In this document: in pieces, positions 35,970 to 46,228 of the stretch
Position numbering within the stretch: the first letter of the stretch is position 1
Layout: each line of letters begins with the position of its first letter
Origin: Clostridium tetanomorphum
GTDB taxonomy: Bacteria > Bacillota > Clostridia > Clostridiales > Clostridiaceae
NCBI RefSeq assembly: GCF_017873215.1
Contig: NZ_JAGGKA010000009.1
Location: forward strand, 1-64,000
Direction of reading: 5' to 3'
DNA length: 64,000 bases
Translations under genes and position numbers: made by a program
The notes under the pieces: generated by a model
Database searches by the model: none
Seen by the model: the letters and a program-made list of their open reading frames with translations, nothing else
Told to the model about the DNA's origin: nothing

Positions 35970-37292
35970 TTAAAAATTAGGTATAAATATTTGTTGATTT
36001 TGTAATAAAGTAATTTCTAAAGTAACTATAGTTTTCTTTCTTACATTCTCAAAAGTATATAAGTTTAACAATGTATTTTCTATGATTTTAATTTCTTCTT
36101 TATTATTTGTTTCTAATACTTTCATACTATCCATTTTATAAAAAATTTTTTCATTAGATAGTTTAGGTAAAATATTAAAAGAAAATTTTTTACAACATTT
36201 AAAAGGAATATTTATAGTTGTTTTTTTTATATTTCCTTTAACTTCAGTTGTTTTTACCGATTTTACTGTAGCATATTCCATATTTTCCTGTATAAATCCC
36301 TTTATAAATAATTTTTCTGTACCTAAAACTAACTCACATTCATCTATAAAAACTTTTTCATTCAACTCATTTATTTGAAAAACTGGTTCTGGTAATTTGT
36401 TAAGTGATTCTATAAAAATTTGTATTTCAGTCTTTCCCAATACAACGGGAACTTTGGAAACTACTTGTTCAAAGGAAGTGTTCATTAATTTATTATCACT
36501 AGAATTACATTGAACTGTACACACATTTAATAGTGTCACTTTAGGATTGATAATAATTTTGGGGTTTGGTGTTAACTTATTCTCTATGTTCTTTATGTTC
36601 TTATTTAAATTATTTTTACATAAATCATGTATATTAAAACTCTCTATATTTGTATTTAAATCTTCTATGTAATTTATATTACTTTCTTTATCCTCTGTAG
36701 TTTTACAAACCACTTCTTGCAATACATTTACATTCTGTTCTTTTATTTTGTTATTTTCTAATATATTTGCATCCTCTTCTCTTACTTTAGTATGTTGTAA
36801 TACATTTATATCTTCTTCTTTCGCTTCATTATCTTCTAATACATTTACGTCTTCTTCTTTTACTTCATTATCTTCTAATGCATTTATATTCTCTTCTCCT
36901 ATTTTATCATCTTCTAATATATTTATATTACCTTCTCCTATTTTATCATCTTCTAATATATCTATATTTTCTTCTTCTATTTCATCATCTTCTAATATAT
37001 TTATATCATCTTCTTTATATTCTTCTATGTGAATGGATTCATCTTTTAAAATTTCTATTACATTTAATTGTGGACTTTCATCTAAGCACTGTTTTTCATT
37101 TTTATTTTCCGGATTATGTTTTATATTATTACTATCTTCCTTATAATCCATATTATTACTATAGTTACCTTCATTGCTAAATAATATCAACAATATTGCT
37201 AGCATAATTAAATAATTTTCCCCAAACACATCTTCTTGCATATTTTCTAATCTATATTTACTCTTATGTTTATGTTTATGCTTTTTAGACAT
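35970..37292 (-). CDS. Repeat-containing CsxC-like probable spore-surface protein
   Basis: A 440-residue protein in three parts. The N-terminus has an HKHKHK stretch and a short hydrophobic helix (about 24-40). Residues 97-187 hold seven 13-residue acidic repeats of the form INILEDD-I-EEN, with part of an eighth. Residues about 250-440 match the shared domain of the two CsxC-like genes further on: VPVVLGKTEIQIFIESL, the ELVLGTEKLFIKGFIQENMEYATV core and KKTTINIPFKC. So it is a larger relative of those proteins. The domain and neighbours suggest an exosporium or coat component, but this is inferred. Confidence 0.65.
   Translation of the reverse strand: MSKKHKHKHKSKYRLENMQEDVFGENYLIMLAILLILFSNEGNYSNNMDYKEDSNNIKHNPENKNEKQCLDESPQLNVIEILKDESIHIEEYKEDDINILEDDEIEEENIDILEDDKIGEGNINILEDDKIGEENINALEDNEVKEEDVNVLEDNEAKEEDINVLQHTKVREEDANILENNKIKEQNVNVLQEVVCKTTEDKESNINYIEDLNTNIESFNIHDLCKNNLNKNIKNIENKLTPNPKIIINPKVTLLNVCTVQCNSSDNKLMNTSFEQVVSKVPVVLGKTEIQIFIESLNKLPEPVFQINELNEKVFIDECELVLGTEKLFIKGFIQENMEYATVKSVKTTEVKGNIKKTTINIPFKCCKKFSFNILPKLSNEKIFYKMDSMKVLETNNKEEIKIIENTLLNLYTFENVRKKTIVTLEITLLQNQQIFIPNF
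36732..37004 (-). repeat. Seven 39-bp in-frame tandem repeats
   Basis: The coding DNA for residues 97-187 consists of seven diverged 39-base units, each encoding a 13-residue acidic repeat. Copy number could vary by slippage among strains. Not a CRISPR: the units abut, without spacers, and lie in a gene. Confidence 0.8.
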
Positions 37293-37335
37293 ATTCTACT
37301 CTCCTTATTAATTAATAAATTCTATAAAATTTAAT

Positions 37336-37363
37336 AGGAAACCTCTAATTTTAGAGGTTTCCT
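37336..37363 (-). terminator. Terminator of the DUF4489 gene
   Basis: AGGAAACCTCTAA (37336-37348) pairs perfectly with TTAGAGGTTTCCT (37351-37363). It follows the minus-strand gene that ends at 37427 and precedes the next. Confidence 0.8.
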
Positions 37364-37426
37364 TATAATTTATAGTAACTTATAGCTACGAGATTTAAAT
37401 TCCCTCTAAGCTAAATTTCACTTTAC

Positions 37427-38065
37427 TTAGCAGCCTGATTTAGCTATAACTGAAAGTGTTGGACATTTTACTTCAACAATAGTTCCTTGAACTGTGTTTA
37501 CAGCACTAATCAATTTAACAGTATAGGTGCAGCATCCTGGACAGCTATTGCACTCACAGTGACTAAAACAGAAAGAGTTAGTAATTTGTTCATCTTCGTC
37601 GTTAAAGCCAGCTACATAAGTCCAGCTTCCACAGCATATCTCATTTCCTTCATCACAGGTCTTGCATAATTCAAAAGTTAATGTTACTGGCTCTTCTGTT
37701 GTATCATTACCACTTATAAATTTAATGATACTACAGAAATCAAATTTTACTACTGGGTTTTTAAGACAAGTTGTGTCTATTGTTACGCATCCTAAAGATC
37801 TAGGGAAAAAGTTATTAATTAATACATTATTTCCTTGTCCTTGTCCATTAGATACTGTTCTCGTTATTTCAGCACATGATCCTTGAGCACATTCGAAAAG
37901 TATTGGATATGGGCATGGATTTTTTGGGTAACAGTATGAATATTTATGACGGTCGCAACATCCATAATCATAATCACATTTCTTATCATCATATTTCTTC
38001 TTATCATCGTATTCACATCTATCGTAATCTTCTTTTCTTTCTGGTTGTCTATAACATAATTTCAT
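37427..38065 (-). CDS. Cysteine-rich DUF4489-type probable spore protein
   Basis: A 212-residue protein with about 20 cysteines, often in pairs (YGCCDRH, EICCGSW, CNSCPGCC). The first 55 residues are charged, rich in D, K and Y (for example KKYDDKKCDYDYGCC). The C-terminal domain (about 55-212) has beta segments that I recall as DUF4489 (VNLIN..FFPRSLGCVTIDTTCLKNPVVKFDFCS-type). It has no signal peptide. Cysteine-rich proteins of this kind are built into clostridial exosporium or coat layers, where they crosslink. It sits among three CsxC-like genes. Function is inferred from pattern and context. Confidence 0.7.
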   Translation of the reverse strand: MKLCYRQPERKEDYDRCEYDDKKKYDDKKCDYDYGCCDRHKYSYCYPKNPCPYPILFECAQGSCAEITRTVSNGQGQGNNVLINNFFPRSLGCVTIDTTCLKNPVVKFDFCSIIKFISGNDTTEEPVTLTFELCKTCDEGNEICCGSWTYVAGFNDEDEQITNSFCFSHCECNSCPGCCTYTVKLISAVNTVQGTIVEVKCPTLSVIAKSGC

Positions 38066-38174
38066 TACCGTGGTCCTCCTTTATATCATACATTTTTCAA
38101 TTTTTAAACTTTTGATAATAATTAAATACTGTAATATACTATATGAGGGAGTTTATTAATAGTTCCATCTAACT

Positions 38175-39035
38175 TTAGTAATATTTTTCTTTCTTTAACA
38201 TTCTTCCTATCATACCATCTTTATTGCTGTACCCTACTTCAACATCTTCGTAGTCATCATATTCTTCCTCATCATAATCCTCGTCATAATTTTCTATCAT
38301 TTTCATTTCACAATGTGGCTTAGAAATGAATACTTGTTGATTTTGTAATACTTTAATGCGTATATATACAACCATCTTTTCTGTAAGTCTTCTAAAACAA
38401 TTTTCATCTGTAAAATTCTCAGCACAGTCTATATTACGATTAAAAATATCTGTTTCCAAAATTTTTGCCCATTCTAATTCGCAAAAAATTGGTTCATTGA
38501 ATTTATTAAAGTGAACCCATGAATCTTCGTTATTATTTATACAAAGCATGTTTTCATCTAAACTATTTGATCTAATTTTAAGTGTTTTTCCAAATTCAGG
38601 TTTCCTATCAAAATGAATTGGTGTAACGCATCTAAAAGGAACATTAACTGTTGTGTGTCTTACATCTCCACTTATACTAGTTGCATTAGCACATTCTACA
38701 GTAGAGTATTGTATATTCTTCTGAACATATCCACCTATAAAAAGCTTATTTGTATAAGGTACTAAGTGACATTGAGTAATACAAACATGTTTATCTATGG
38801 TTTTTATATCAAAAGCAGGTTGTTCCAATCTTATATCTGATTCCATATCTATCTGAATTTTAACATCTGATAACACCACTGGAGTTTTAACTACAAGAGG
38901 ACCAGGGCGTCCAAATGGTTTATAACATCTATTATCACATTCTCCTAAAGTAGTTGGGTCAATAACTCTAGATTCACAGGTTGGAACTTGCTGTGGTTTA
39001 CAATTACAATCATTAGTTAAATCATCTTTAAACAT
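38175..39035 (-). CDS. CsxC-like probable exosporium protein
   Basis: A 286-residue protein that is a close paralogue of the next gene upstream. The N-terminus is cysteine-rich (DCNCKPQQVPTC, GECDNRC). The core (about 55-225) holds GPLVVKTPVVLSDVKIQI, HVCITQCHLVPYTNKLFIGGYVQKNIQYSTV and RHTTVNVPFRCV, shared with the neighbours, followed by a VLQNQQVFI strand. The tail is acidic and Tyr-rich (YDEDYDEEEYDD). I recall this type as CsxC, an exosporium protein described in C. sporogenes, but cannot verify. AGGGAG before ATG 39035 fixes the start. Confidence 0.68.
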   Translation of the reverse strand: MFKDDLTNDCNCKPQQVPTCESRVIDPTTLGECDNRCYKPFGRPGPLVVKTPVVLSDVKIQIDMESDIRLEQPAFDIKTIDKHVCITQCHLVPYTNKLFIGGYVQKNIQYSTVECANATSISGDVRHTTVNVPFRCVTPIHFDRKPEFGKTLKIRSNSLDENMLCINNNEDSWVHFNKFNEPIFCELEWAKILETDIFNRNIDCAENFTDENCFRRLTEKMVVYIRIKVLQNQQVFISKPHCEMKMIENYDEDYDEEEYDDYEDVEVGYSNKDGMIGRMLKKEKYY

Positions 39036-39169
39036 AACTTCATCTCCCTTTATAATCTTTGGCCTATAAAACATTAGTATTGCAAAAGTTACTTCTAAAG
39101 TTTTATATCTAGTAATATATTATTCTCCCTATTTAAAAATGCTACTGTTTAATATTAAAATTTATATAT

Positions 39170-40084
39170 TTAATCTATATGAAAATCATTAATAGATACT
39201 TCTCTACCAATCATATCTTTTTTAGAATCCACTCCTACTTCTATATAGGTAGACTCTTCATCTTTACAATCAATATATTTACATGAGAAATCAAAATCAC
39301 AATCTTCTAATATAGTTACATCTCCAACAGGCTCAGGAATATATATCTGTTGCTTTTGTAATACTTTCAGCCTTATAAAAACAACCATCTTCTCTATTAT
39401 TTCTTGAAAAGTCTTTTCATTTGTGTCTTTATTATCAAACCTACATTTCCTATCAAGAATATCTGTTTCCAATATCTTAGCGTATTCTAATTCACAATAA
39501 ACAGGTTCATATAACTTGTTATAATGAATCCATGAATCTTCTTTAGAGTCTTTACACATCATATTCTTATCTAATGCATTTAATTTTTCCTTGTAATATT
39601 TACCATATATTGGTTGCTTAGAAAACTTAATTTTTGTTACACATTTAAATGGAATATTTATTGTAGTATGCTGTATATTACCACTTATACTAGTTTTATT
39701 AGTGCAATCAATAGTTGAATATTGTATATTTTTTTGAACATATCCACCTATAAAAAGTTTATTAGTATAGGGAATAAGCTTACATTGAGTAAGACAAATA
39801 TTTTTATCAATAGTTTTAATATCTAACGCATTTTCATCTAATCTAATCTCAGATTCTAAATCTACCTGCACCTCTACATCTGATAGAACTACTGGAACTT
39901 TAACTATTAATGGCCCTGTGCGTCCCATGGGTATCCTATATTTATTATCACATTCCGTTAAAGTAGTTGAGTCTGATAATTTTGAGTCGCATTGTGGAGT
40001 ACATTGTGCAACTTCCTTACCTTCATTAATCACATAGCTATTATTAACATTAGCACTAGCACTAATTATGTTATCCTGTGCCAT
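39170..40084 (-). CDS. CsxC-like probable exosporium protein, paralogue
   Basis: A 304-residue paralogue of the following gene: matching CTPQCDSKLSDSTTLTECDNK start, GPLIVKVPVVLSDVEVQVDLES, ICLTQCKLIPYTNKLFIGGYVQKNIQYSTI and the VLQKQQIYIPEP strand. The shared acidic and Cys/Tyr end is replaced by CDFDFSCKYIDCKDEES. The two genes lie 134 bases apart with no terminator seen between them, and derive from a tandem duplication. The ribosome site is well spaced from ATG 40084 rather than from the one six bases before it. Probably a spore-surface component made late in sporulation. Confidence 0.68.
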   Translation of the reverse strand: MAQDNIISASANVNNSYVINEGKEVAQCTPQCDSKLSDSTTLTECDNKYRIPMGRTGPLIVKVPVVLSDVEVQVDLESEIRLDENALDIKTIDKNICLTQCKLIPYTNKLFIGGYVQKNIQYSTIDCTNKTSISGNIQHTTINIPFKCVTKIKFSKQPIYGKYYKEKLNALDKNMMCKDSKEDSWIHYNKLYEPVYCELEYAKILETDILDRKCRFDNKDTNEKTFQEIIEKMVVFIRLKVLQKQQIYIPEPVGDVTILEDCDFDFSCKYIDCKDEESTYIEVGVDSKKDMIGREVSINDFHID

Positions 40085-40199
40085 ATACATTTCCTCCCTA
40101 TTATTATTTAAATTTATATCAATACCATAATATTCATAAAATTCATAAGTGCAACTTAATTATTTTATAAATTCCTATATATATTATTAAATAAAAAAA

Positions 40200-40234
40200 C
40201 ATACATAAATTTGATTTATACAAATTCATGTATG
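40200..40234 (-). terminator. Hairpin after the MFS gene
   Basis: CATACAT-AATTTG (40200-40213) pairs with CAAATT-ATGTATG (40221-40234). It lies past the stop of the minus-strand MFS gene (40264), with an A run on the plus strand (40192-40198). Confidence 0.72.
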
Positions 40235-40263
40235 CTTTTAAATTAAAAATCTATATAGCTTTT

Positions 40264-41748
40264 TTAGTGTTCCACTGTTAATTTTTTATTATTAACTGCT
40301 GATTCTTTTTTCAGTTTACTGGGTAAAATAAGTGATAATATTAAACAAATTAAACTTATTATTATTAAAACAGTAAAAATAATGTGTAATGATGAATTAA
40401 CCGAAAGCCCTACATTCTTAGCAGTTATTACAGTATTTTCATTAATATTAGAATATAAACTAGAAGGGTCTATTTCACTTACTCCTAAATTATTAAAATA
40501 TTTTACTATATTTATATTAAATATACTCCCAAAAACACTAATTCCTACAGTTTGACCTAAAGTTTTCAGAAGTGAATTAGATGCAGTAGCTGCTCCTCTC
40601 TGATTATATTCTACAGAAGCTTGAACCATTATTGTTAAAATAGTAAATGCTCCTCCAAATCCAAATCCCATTATAAAAACATAACTTATAACTAATGAAA
40701 TTGAAGAAGAAACCTTTAGTGTAGTTAAAAGAATACTACTAAATACTAATATTAAAGTAGATATAAAAACCACTTTCTTTTCTCCATATTTAGGTATAGC
40801 TTTTGATAAAATCATTGCAGATAAGAGCCAAGCAACGGACATAGGTGCCATTGATATACCGGATATGGTTGCTCCAAAACCTAAAACATTTTGTATATAT
40901 AAAGGCATGTACACTTCCATTCCTATTAAAACAGCTGCAATCATAAATGTAATTCCATTAGCAATAACATTGCTTTTTGTTAATATTTCTAGTGGAATAA
41001 TCGGCTCTTCTGCCTTCTTTTCTATAAAATAAAACAAAATCAATAATACACTAGCAATTAATATAGAAATTATTATTCCTAAGGAAAATAAACTTTTACT
41101 TTTTTCTAATAATAGAACTCCATATAAAAGAGCTATTATTGATAATGATAATATTATAGTTCCTAAATAATCTATTTTATGTTTTTTCACTTCGAAATTT
41201 TCTTTAAGATTTCTCTTTAATAATATTATAGATAATAATCCAAAGGGTATATTTATAAAGAAAATCCAGTGCCACGAAAGACTTTCTAATAAAAATCCTC
41301 CTAAAAATGGCCCAATTAAACTAGCTATTCCCCAAACTGTACTTAACCATCCTTGAACTTTTGCTCTTTCTGATATATCAAATTCATCTCCTACTATGGT
41401 ATAAGTTACAGTAAATATTGCCCCTGCTCCTATTCCTTGTAATGCACGGAAAATAATAAGCTGATACATATTTGAAGATAGTCCACAAAGAGAACTACCT
41501 ATTAAAAAAATTATTATACCTACAGATAATGTGTTCTTTCTTCCATATAAATCAGCTAATTTCCCGTATATAGGGGTAGTAATTGCTGATGTTAATAGAT
41601 ATAAAGAAAACACCCAACTTATTAACTTAAATCCATTTAAGTCCTTCACTATAGTGGGAATAGCTGTAGTTACCACAGTTCCTTCTACTGCTGCTAAAAA
41701 CATAGCTACCATTATTGCAATTATTATATTCATCTTTTTCGAATTCAT
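40264..41748 (-). CDS. MFS drug efflux transporter, DHA2 (14-helix) type
   Basis: A 494-residue major-facilitator protein of the DHA2 branch, which exports drugs and dyes using the proton gradient. Seen are AAVEGTVVTTAIPTIVKDL in helix 1 (motif D1), GKLADLYGRKNTL (motif A), RALQGIGAG (motif B) and WIFFINIPFG. Fourteen hydrophobic segments fit the length. It stands alone. The family is firm; the substrate is unknown. Confidence 0.93.
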   Translation of the reverse strand: MNSKKMNIIIAIMVAMFLAAVEGTVVTTAIPTIVKDLNGFKLISWVFSLYLLTSAITTPIYGKLADLYGRKNTLSVGIIIFLIGSSLCGLSSNMYQLIIFRALQGIGAGAIFTVTYTIVGDEFDISERAKVQGWLSTVWGIASLIGPFLGGFLLESLSWHWIFFINIPFGLLSIILLKRNLKENFEVKKHKIDYLGTIILSLSIIALLYGVLLLEKSKSLFSLGIIISILIASVLLILFYFIEKKAEEPIIPLEILTKSNVIANGITFMIAAVLIGMEVYMPLYIQNVLGFGATISGISMAPMSVAWLLSAMILSKAIPKYGEKKVVFISTLILVFSSILLTTLKVSSSISLVISYVFIMGFGFGGAFTILTIMVQASVEYNQRGAATASNSLLKTLGQTVGISVFGSIFNINIVKYFNNLGVSEIDPSSLYSNINENTVITAKNVGLSVNSSLHIIFTVLIIISLICLILSLILPSKLKKESAVNNKKLTVEH

Positions 41749-41876
41749 ACTTTATATCACTCTCCCTTTATAAAAACAATTTACTTGTAGGATTTCTCAT
41801 TTAATTGAAAACATATATAATTATATTAGTTTTTATGTTTTTTGTCCAAATTTTCCTATTATCAAAAAATAATTTA

Positions 41877-41906
41877 GAAGGAATCCTTTTAAAGAAATTC
41901 CTTCTA
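41877..41906 (-). terminator. Terminator of the Bax inhibitor-like gene
   Basis: AGAAGGAAT (41877-41885) pairs with ATTCCTTCT (41898-41906), about 30 bases after the stop of the minus-strand gene at 41939. Confidence 0.65.
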
Positions 41907-41938
41907 TCAACAAATATTATTATAATCTCATATATCGC

Positions 41939-42664
41939 TTAGTCATTTTCTTTTAACTTTATAATAATCTCTAAAACTTTTACATATATCCAAACTAAAG
42001 TTACTGTTAATCCAAAAGCTCCATACCATTCCATATATTTTGGTGCTCCAGCTCTTGCACTTTGATTGATAAATTCAAAGTCAACTATTAAATTTAATGC
42101 TGCTATTACTAAAACTACTGCTGTAAAAATTATTCCTATAGGCCCACTGCCATGAATATATGGTACATTAACTTTAAATAAAGATAGTACAAATGTTATA
42201 ACATATGTTAATCCTATTCCCATAGTTGCTACAATAACATAATTTGAAATTTTAGCTCCAAGTCCTGGATTAGACCTATAGATTAATAACATACTCATAG
42301 CTATAGATATAGTTAATAATATAGCTGGAAATACTATTCCTGGATACATCTGATTTGCAAATAAGGATATTACACCAAGTAGTATTCCCTCTGATACCGC
42401 ATATATCGGTGCAGTTACTGGAGATATTTTAGGAATAAAACTTGTTATAAGGCTTATAGCAAAAGCTGTGATAGCTGATACTCCAATTATTCCAATTGTG
42501 TTTTCTGACATAGAAAAATTAATATAAGAAAATGTTGCACTTATTGTTACAAGCATTATTAATATAAACGCTTTAAAAGCTGTTCCATTTATAGTCATAG
42601 CTTCTTCATAAGAATCAAAATCTTCTCTTTGAAAACCTTTCTCTAATACTGAATTTGCTTTCAT
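41939..42664 (-). CDS. Bax inhibitor-1/YccA-like membrane protein
   Basis: A 241-residue protein with seven membrane helices and a charged N-terminus, in the shape of the Bax inhibitor-1/TMBIM superfamily. The closest pattern is the bacterial group with an early TINGTAFKAFILIMLV helix, APIYAVSEGILLGVIS, and a C-terminal AGAPKYMEWYGAFGLTVTLVWIYVKVLEII. Some TMBIM proteins (YetJ) act as pH-sensitive calcium leaks; others are uncharacterised. AGGAGG precedes the ATG. It lies 79 bases downstream of the nitrogenase-like operon on the same strand, but with no evident link. Confidence 0.85.
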   Translation of the reverse strand: MKANSVLEKGFQREDFDSYEEAMTINGTAFKAFILIMLVTISATFSYINFSMSENTIGIIGVSAITAFAISLITSFIPKISPVTAPIYAVSEGILLGVISLFANQMYPGIVFPAILLTISIAMSMLLIYRSNPGLGAKISNYVIVATMGIGLTYVITFVLSLFKVNVPYIHGSGPIGIIFTAVVLVIAALNLIVDFEFINQSARAGAPKYMEWYGAFGLTVTLVWIYVKVLEIIIKLKEND

Positions 42665-42743
42665 AGTTAATTTCCTCCTAATGTATTTATGATATATTAA
42701 TTATACTAAATTCCATATTAAAATGCATTAGTTTTATAAGAAA

Positions 42744-44045
42744 TTAAAATAAATTTAAAAATTGCACCCCGTTTAATATATGTTCTATAAGCATAAGAGC
42801 TCCAGATATACCTAAAATGGATTTTGGAACCACATGAACATATCCAAGACATGGAAGTCCTATTTCTATTCCAGTAAAATTCTTATTATCCATTCTAAGC
42901 TGTAATATAGTATTTCCATCAGAGAATACCATATTTCCAGTACTTTCATGTATTAATTTATTTAAAGACTTAGTATATCCTATGTTTTGAAGGAAATCTT
43001 TTAGTTTTTCATAAAATATATTTCCCTTACCAGCTGTAATCTCAATGGATACTGGAATCATTCCTAAATAGCTACAAAGCCATTTAGTTAATGCATAAGC
43101 AATAGAAGCCTCAGCTTTTATTGAAAAAGTTGCCCCTTTAGGAAGTCCTATAAAAGAAGTAACTCTAGATAAATAAAGATAACTTCTTCCTCTTGCCTTT
43201 TCAGATTCTTCTGTAAACAACTTTTTATTTCCATTTAATTTTTCACATACATTATTTATAAGATTTTCAGTGGCTTCAAACCCTATAGGTATCCCTTCCT
43301 CAGCATATATATAAGGTATATTATACTTTTCCTTCATCCACTTAGCTAAATCTAATCCATACTCCGGATAAATAACTATATTATATTCTGCTTTTATTGC
43401 ATTTTTAATATTTTCTGTAGTTTCTCCTGCACAAATATTTGATATTACCTCTATGCCACAAAGTTTTAAAAGTCTTTTTATTTCCTCTATATTCCCTTCA
43501 TAATATTTGTTGTATATTGATATCCCTAAAAGATTTACAGTTTTAGGAATTACCTCTTTTCTCTCACCAAGCATAGAAGATAAAACTTTAATTATAGCAT
43601 TATAAAATCCATGTTCAAACTCACCTGAAAACCCTGTGCTCTCCATAGAAAAATAAGGGATATTCTCTACTTCATTTTTTATTAATCTATCTAAATCATC
43701 ACCAATCAAAGCTGCACCCGGAGAGTTTACTACTGCTAAAAGATTGTAGTTTCTTCTTTTTATATCCTTTAACAACCTAGTTAATTTATCCGAACATCCA
43801 TATACATAATCATATCCATCCACATATGTACATGGAATTCTTGGTTGTCCAAAATAAAATTCTTCTGGATAACTTAAAGGATCGTAATTAGCTTGTGCTG
43901 GCATTTGAGCATCAGAAACAGCACTATGATATAGTTTGCATCCTGTAGGACCATTTAATATTACTGCTGCATCTTTTATTCCTTCTATAGCAAGAAGGGC
44001 TCCAGTAAGACTATCTGGCATAATATTTGGAAAATAGTTTTTCAT
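42744..44045 (-). CDS. NifK-like subunit of a nitrogenase-like enzyme
   Basis: A 433-residue protein of the nitrogenase component 1 fold. The family traits are the [24 protein letters not shown] start, the [15 protein letters not shown] segment (VFGG-type in NifD/K), and [17 protein letters not shown]. Of the three Cys positions that hold the P-cluster in NifK, only Cys36 (NGPTGC) remains: the first is Asp11 (DSLTGA) and the third is Ser108 (VNSPGA). Cys36 falls exactly where ChlB has Asp36, the odd ligand of its cluster. So it should give one ligand to a cluster otherwise held by the NifD-like domain. It overlaps the fused gene by 35 bases, so translation is coupled. Substrate unknown. Confidence 0.85.
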   Translation of the reverse strand: MKNYFPNIMPDSLTGALLAIEGIKDAAVILNGPTGCKLYHSAVSDAQMPAQANYDPLSYPEEFYFGQPRIPCTYVDGYDYVYGCSDKLTRLLKDIKRRNYNLLAVVNSPGAALIGDDLDRLIKNEVENIPYFSMESTGFSGEFEHGFYNAIIKVLSSMLGERKEVIPKTVNLLGISIYNKYYEGNIEEIKRLLKLCGIEVISNICAGETTENIKNAIKAEYNIVIYPEYGLDLAKWMKEKYNIPYIYAEEGIPIGFEATENLINNVCEKLNGNKKLFTEESEKARGRSYLYLSRVTSFIGLPKGATFSIKAEASIAYALTKWLCSYLGMIPVSIEITAGKGNIFYEKLKDFLQNIGYTKSLNKLIHESTGNMVFSDGNTILQLRMDNKNFTGIEIGLPCLGYVHVVPKSILGISGALMLIEHILNGVQFLNLF

Positions 44046-46194
44046 CTTTTCTCCACCCCTCTTTTAAATTTAATTTAAAAAGTCCTGCCCATCTTTTAAC
44101 AAGATTTAATCCACTGAAAAAACCTACATCAGGACACATAGGAATGGTATCTATTACTGCTTTTTCATCAAGATTTGTTGATGCATAATTAGATATAATT
44201 ATATCTGGCTTCAACTCTTTAATATCCCCTATTCTTTTTTCTTGATTATACTGAAGTTCTATATTTAACATATTTTCAAATTTGCTTTTAAATAAATTTT
44301 CACTACAATAATTCAATACACATACCTTTACTATATCCATTTCCAGTTCTAATGCAGTTTCTAATATCCAATCAAGTTGGTGATTATAAGTAATTATCAT
44401 TATCTTTTTACCTTTTAAATAAGGTTTTATTTCTTGTATTTCTTCTTCATAATTTCTTTCATAATCTTTTATTAAGTTTTCTACTAATTCTTCCTTATTA
44501 AAATATTTAGCTATATCTTTAATCCACTGCTTGGTTTCTGAAAAGCCTACTGGAAAAGGACTTTTAAAGAAATTAGCATCATATTCTTTTTGGAAAAACT
44601 TTTGTATTAATCGTCCCATATAATCTTCATAAGCTAATATATTTAAATCTGCTTTCATAAAGTTTTGTATATCCTCTGCCTTTGTTTTGCATATAAATCT
44701 ACAATTTATAGAAACTCCAATAGAATTCAAGAGTTTTTTCATAGTATTAAAGTTTTTCTCTGTATTTCTAGCAATAAATTTTTCAGATAAAATATTTACT
44801 GTGTTTTCTTCCTTTTTTACATTCTTTTTTATAAGCCCTCTAGCTATTTCTAAGTAAGCATTAATCATGCCTTGAAGATAATCTCCTGTAATATTTCCGT
44901 CAGTTTTTATAGGAATAACAGGCTTGTTTTCTGTACTCATTTCCTTTACAGAATCTACATCATCTCCTATAATACCTGCTGGGCAAGTGGTTATTACAAA
45001 TAATGCTTTTCCTTTTTCCTTTACCTCTTCTACTTTTTTCTTCAGCTGTTCTATACCTCCAAATACCATTACCCCCTCATTCATTTCTGAACTTACAAGT
45101 GATGGGTTAATTTGCACTGGCATCAATTCTCCTCTTTCAAAAAATCCTCTTCTACCTACAGAAGATATAGTTTGATATGATATATGAGCACAACTTCTAG
45201 GACCATGAGCAATGGTTACTGCATCTTCTATTTGAATTGCCACATTTACTGCTCCATTAAAAGCACATCCATGAAGAGGTTCTCTTAATACCACATTTTT
45301 AGATAAAAACTCTTCAAAATTATTTTCTTCTTCCTTTTCCTGTTTTTTCATTTTAAAAATATTTTCTTTTTCTTTTATAAAATATTTAACTTTACTTTGA
45401 AGCACTACTTCTTCAAGTTTTTCATCTGTAAGAGGTAATGCCTCATAAAGTATACTTTCTTTAATTACCTTATCTGCTAAATTTAAAAATCCATTTGCTA
45501 CCTTTGAGCCTTTAATTTCTACTAGAGGTAGTCCAACTTTTTCTGAATAAGTAAATTCATCACTTCTGGGAAAAACTTCACAAATAGGTAGCTTAACTGC
45601 CTCTGCAAATCTTTCTATTCTTTCCTCTTCATGCTCTACACCTCTTTTGTTGAATATAAGTCCTCCAACTCTCTTCATTGTACCATCATAATTTCTAAGT
45701 CCTCTTAATATATTATTGGCAGCATATATAGACATAAATTCTCCAGAAGTAACTATATAAACTTCATCTGCATATTCGTGGCGTAGAGGTACTGCAAAAC
45801 CTCCACACACCACGTCTCCTAATACATCATATAAAACTATATCATACTGTTTATTCTTAATATGTAATCTTTGGAGCAAATCAAAAGTAGTCAAAATTCC
45901 TCTTCCTGCACATCCTACTCCTGGATTAGGTCCACCTGCTTCTACACAATGTATTCCATTATATCCTTCCCACAAAATATCTCCTAATTTATACTTATCA
46001 GGTGCCACATCTCTTATATAGTCTAATACAGTATTTATTTTTCTTCCCCCAAGTAAAAGTCTTGTAGAATCATGTTTTGGATCACAACCAATTTGTAAAA
46101 CTTTTTTATTCTTTTTAGAAAGAGCTGCAGATAAATTAGAAGATATAGTAGATTTCCCAATACCTCCCTTTCCATATATAGCAACCTGTTTCAA
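44011..46194 (-). CDS. NifH-NifD fusion of a nitrogenase-like enzyme
   Basis: A 727-residue fusion. Residues 1-275 are a full Fe protein: P-loop [17 protein letters not shown], the [4Fe-4S] cysteines at 95 (GVGCAGRG) and 130 (GDVVCGG), and the Arg next to Cys95. After a Lys/Glu-rich linker (about 275-295), residues 300-727 form a NifD-like domain with three cluster cysteines: 310 (HGCAFNGA), 335 (HGPRSC) and 404 ([11 protein letters not shown]). The fusion puts reductase and catalytic half in one chain. The frame extends to a TTG at 46239, but Fe proteins start close to the P-loop and a GGAAG site precedes TTG 46194. No nifE, N or B is near, so dinitrogen fixation is not expected. Confidence 0.88.
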   Translation of the reverse strand: MKQVAIYGKGGIGKSTISSNLSAALSKKNKKVLQIGCDPKHDSTRLLLGGRKINTVLDYIRDVAPDKYKLGDILWEGYNGIHCVEAGGPNPGVGCAGRGILTTFDLLQRLHIKNKQYDIVLYDVLGDVVCGGFAVPLRHEYADEVYIVTSGEFMSIYAANNILRGLRNYDGTMKRVGGLIFNKRGVEHEEERIERFAEAVKLPICEVFPRSDEFTYSEKVGLPLVEIKGSKVANGFLNLADKVIKESILYEALPLTDEKLEEVVLQSKVKYFIKEKENIFKMKKQEKEEENNFEEFLSKNVVLREPLHGCAFNGAVNVAIQIEDAVTIAHGPRSCAHISYQTISSVGRRGFFERGELMPVQINPSLVSSEMNEGVMVFGGIEQLKKKVEEVKEKGKALFVITTCPAGIIGDDVDSVKEMSTENKPVIPIKTDGNITGDYLQGMINAYLEIARGLIKKNVKKEENTVNILSEKFIARNTEKNFNTMKKLLNSIGVSINCRFICKTKAEDIQNFMKADLNILAYEDYMGRLIQKFFQKEYDANFFKSPFPVGFSETKQWIKDIAKYFNKEELVENLIKDYERNYEEEIQEIKPYLKGKKIMIITYNHQLDWILETALELEMDIVKVCVLNYCSENLFKSKFENMLNIELQYNQEKRIGDIKELKPDIIISNYASTNLDEKAVIDTIPMCPDVGFFSGLNLVKRWAGLFKLNLKEGWRKDEKLFSKYYAR

Positions 46195-46228
46195 AATATC
46201 CACTTCCTTTTTCTCTATAACTAAATTT

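Noticed and set aside
36732..37004. Regular repeats suggesting a CRISPR array
   Set aside because: The 39-base units abut without spacers, diverge in sequence and are in frame inside a gene.
42744..46194. Ordinary molybdenum nitrogenase (nifHDK)
   Set aside because: The NifK-like subunit lacks two of three P-cluster cysteines, the FeMo-cofactor genes are absent and NifH is fused to NifD.
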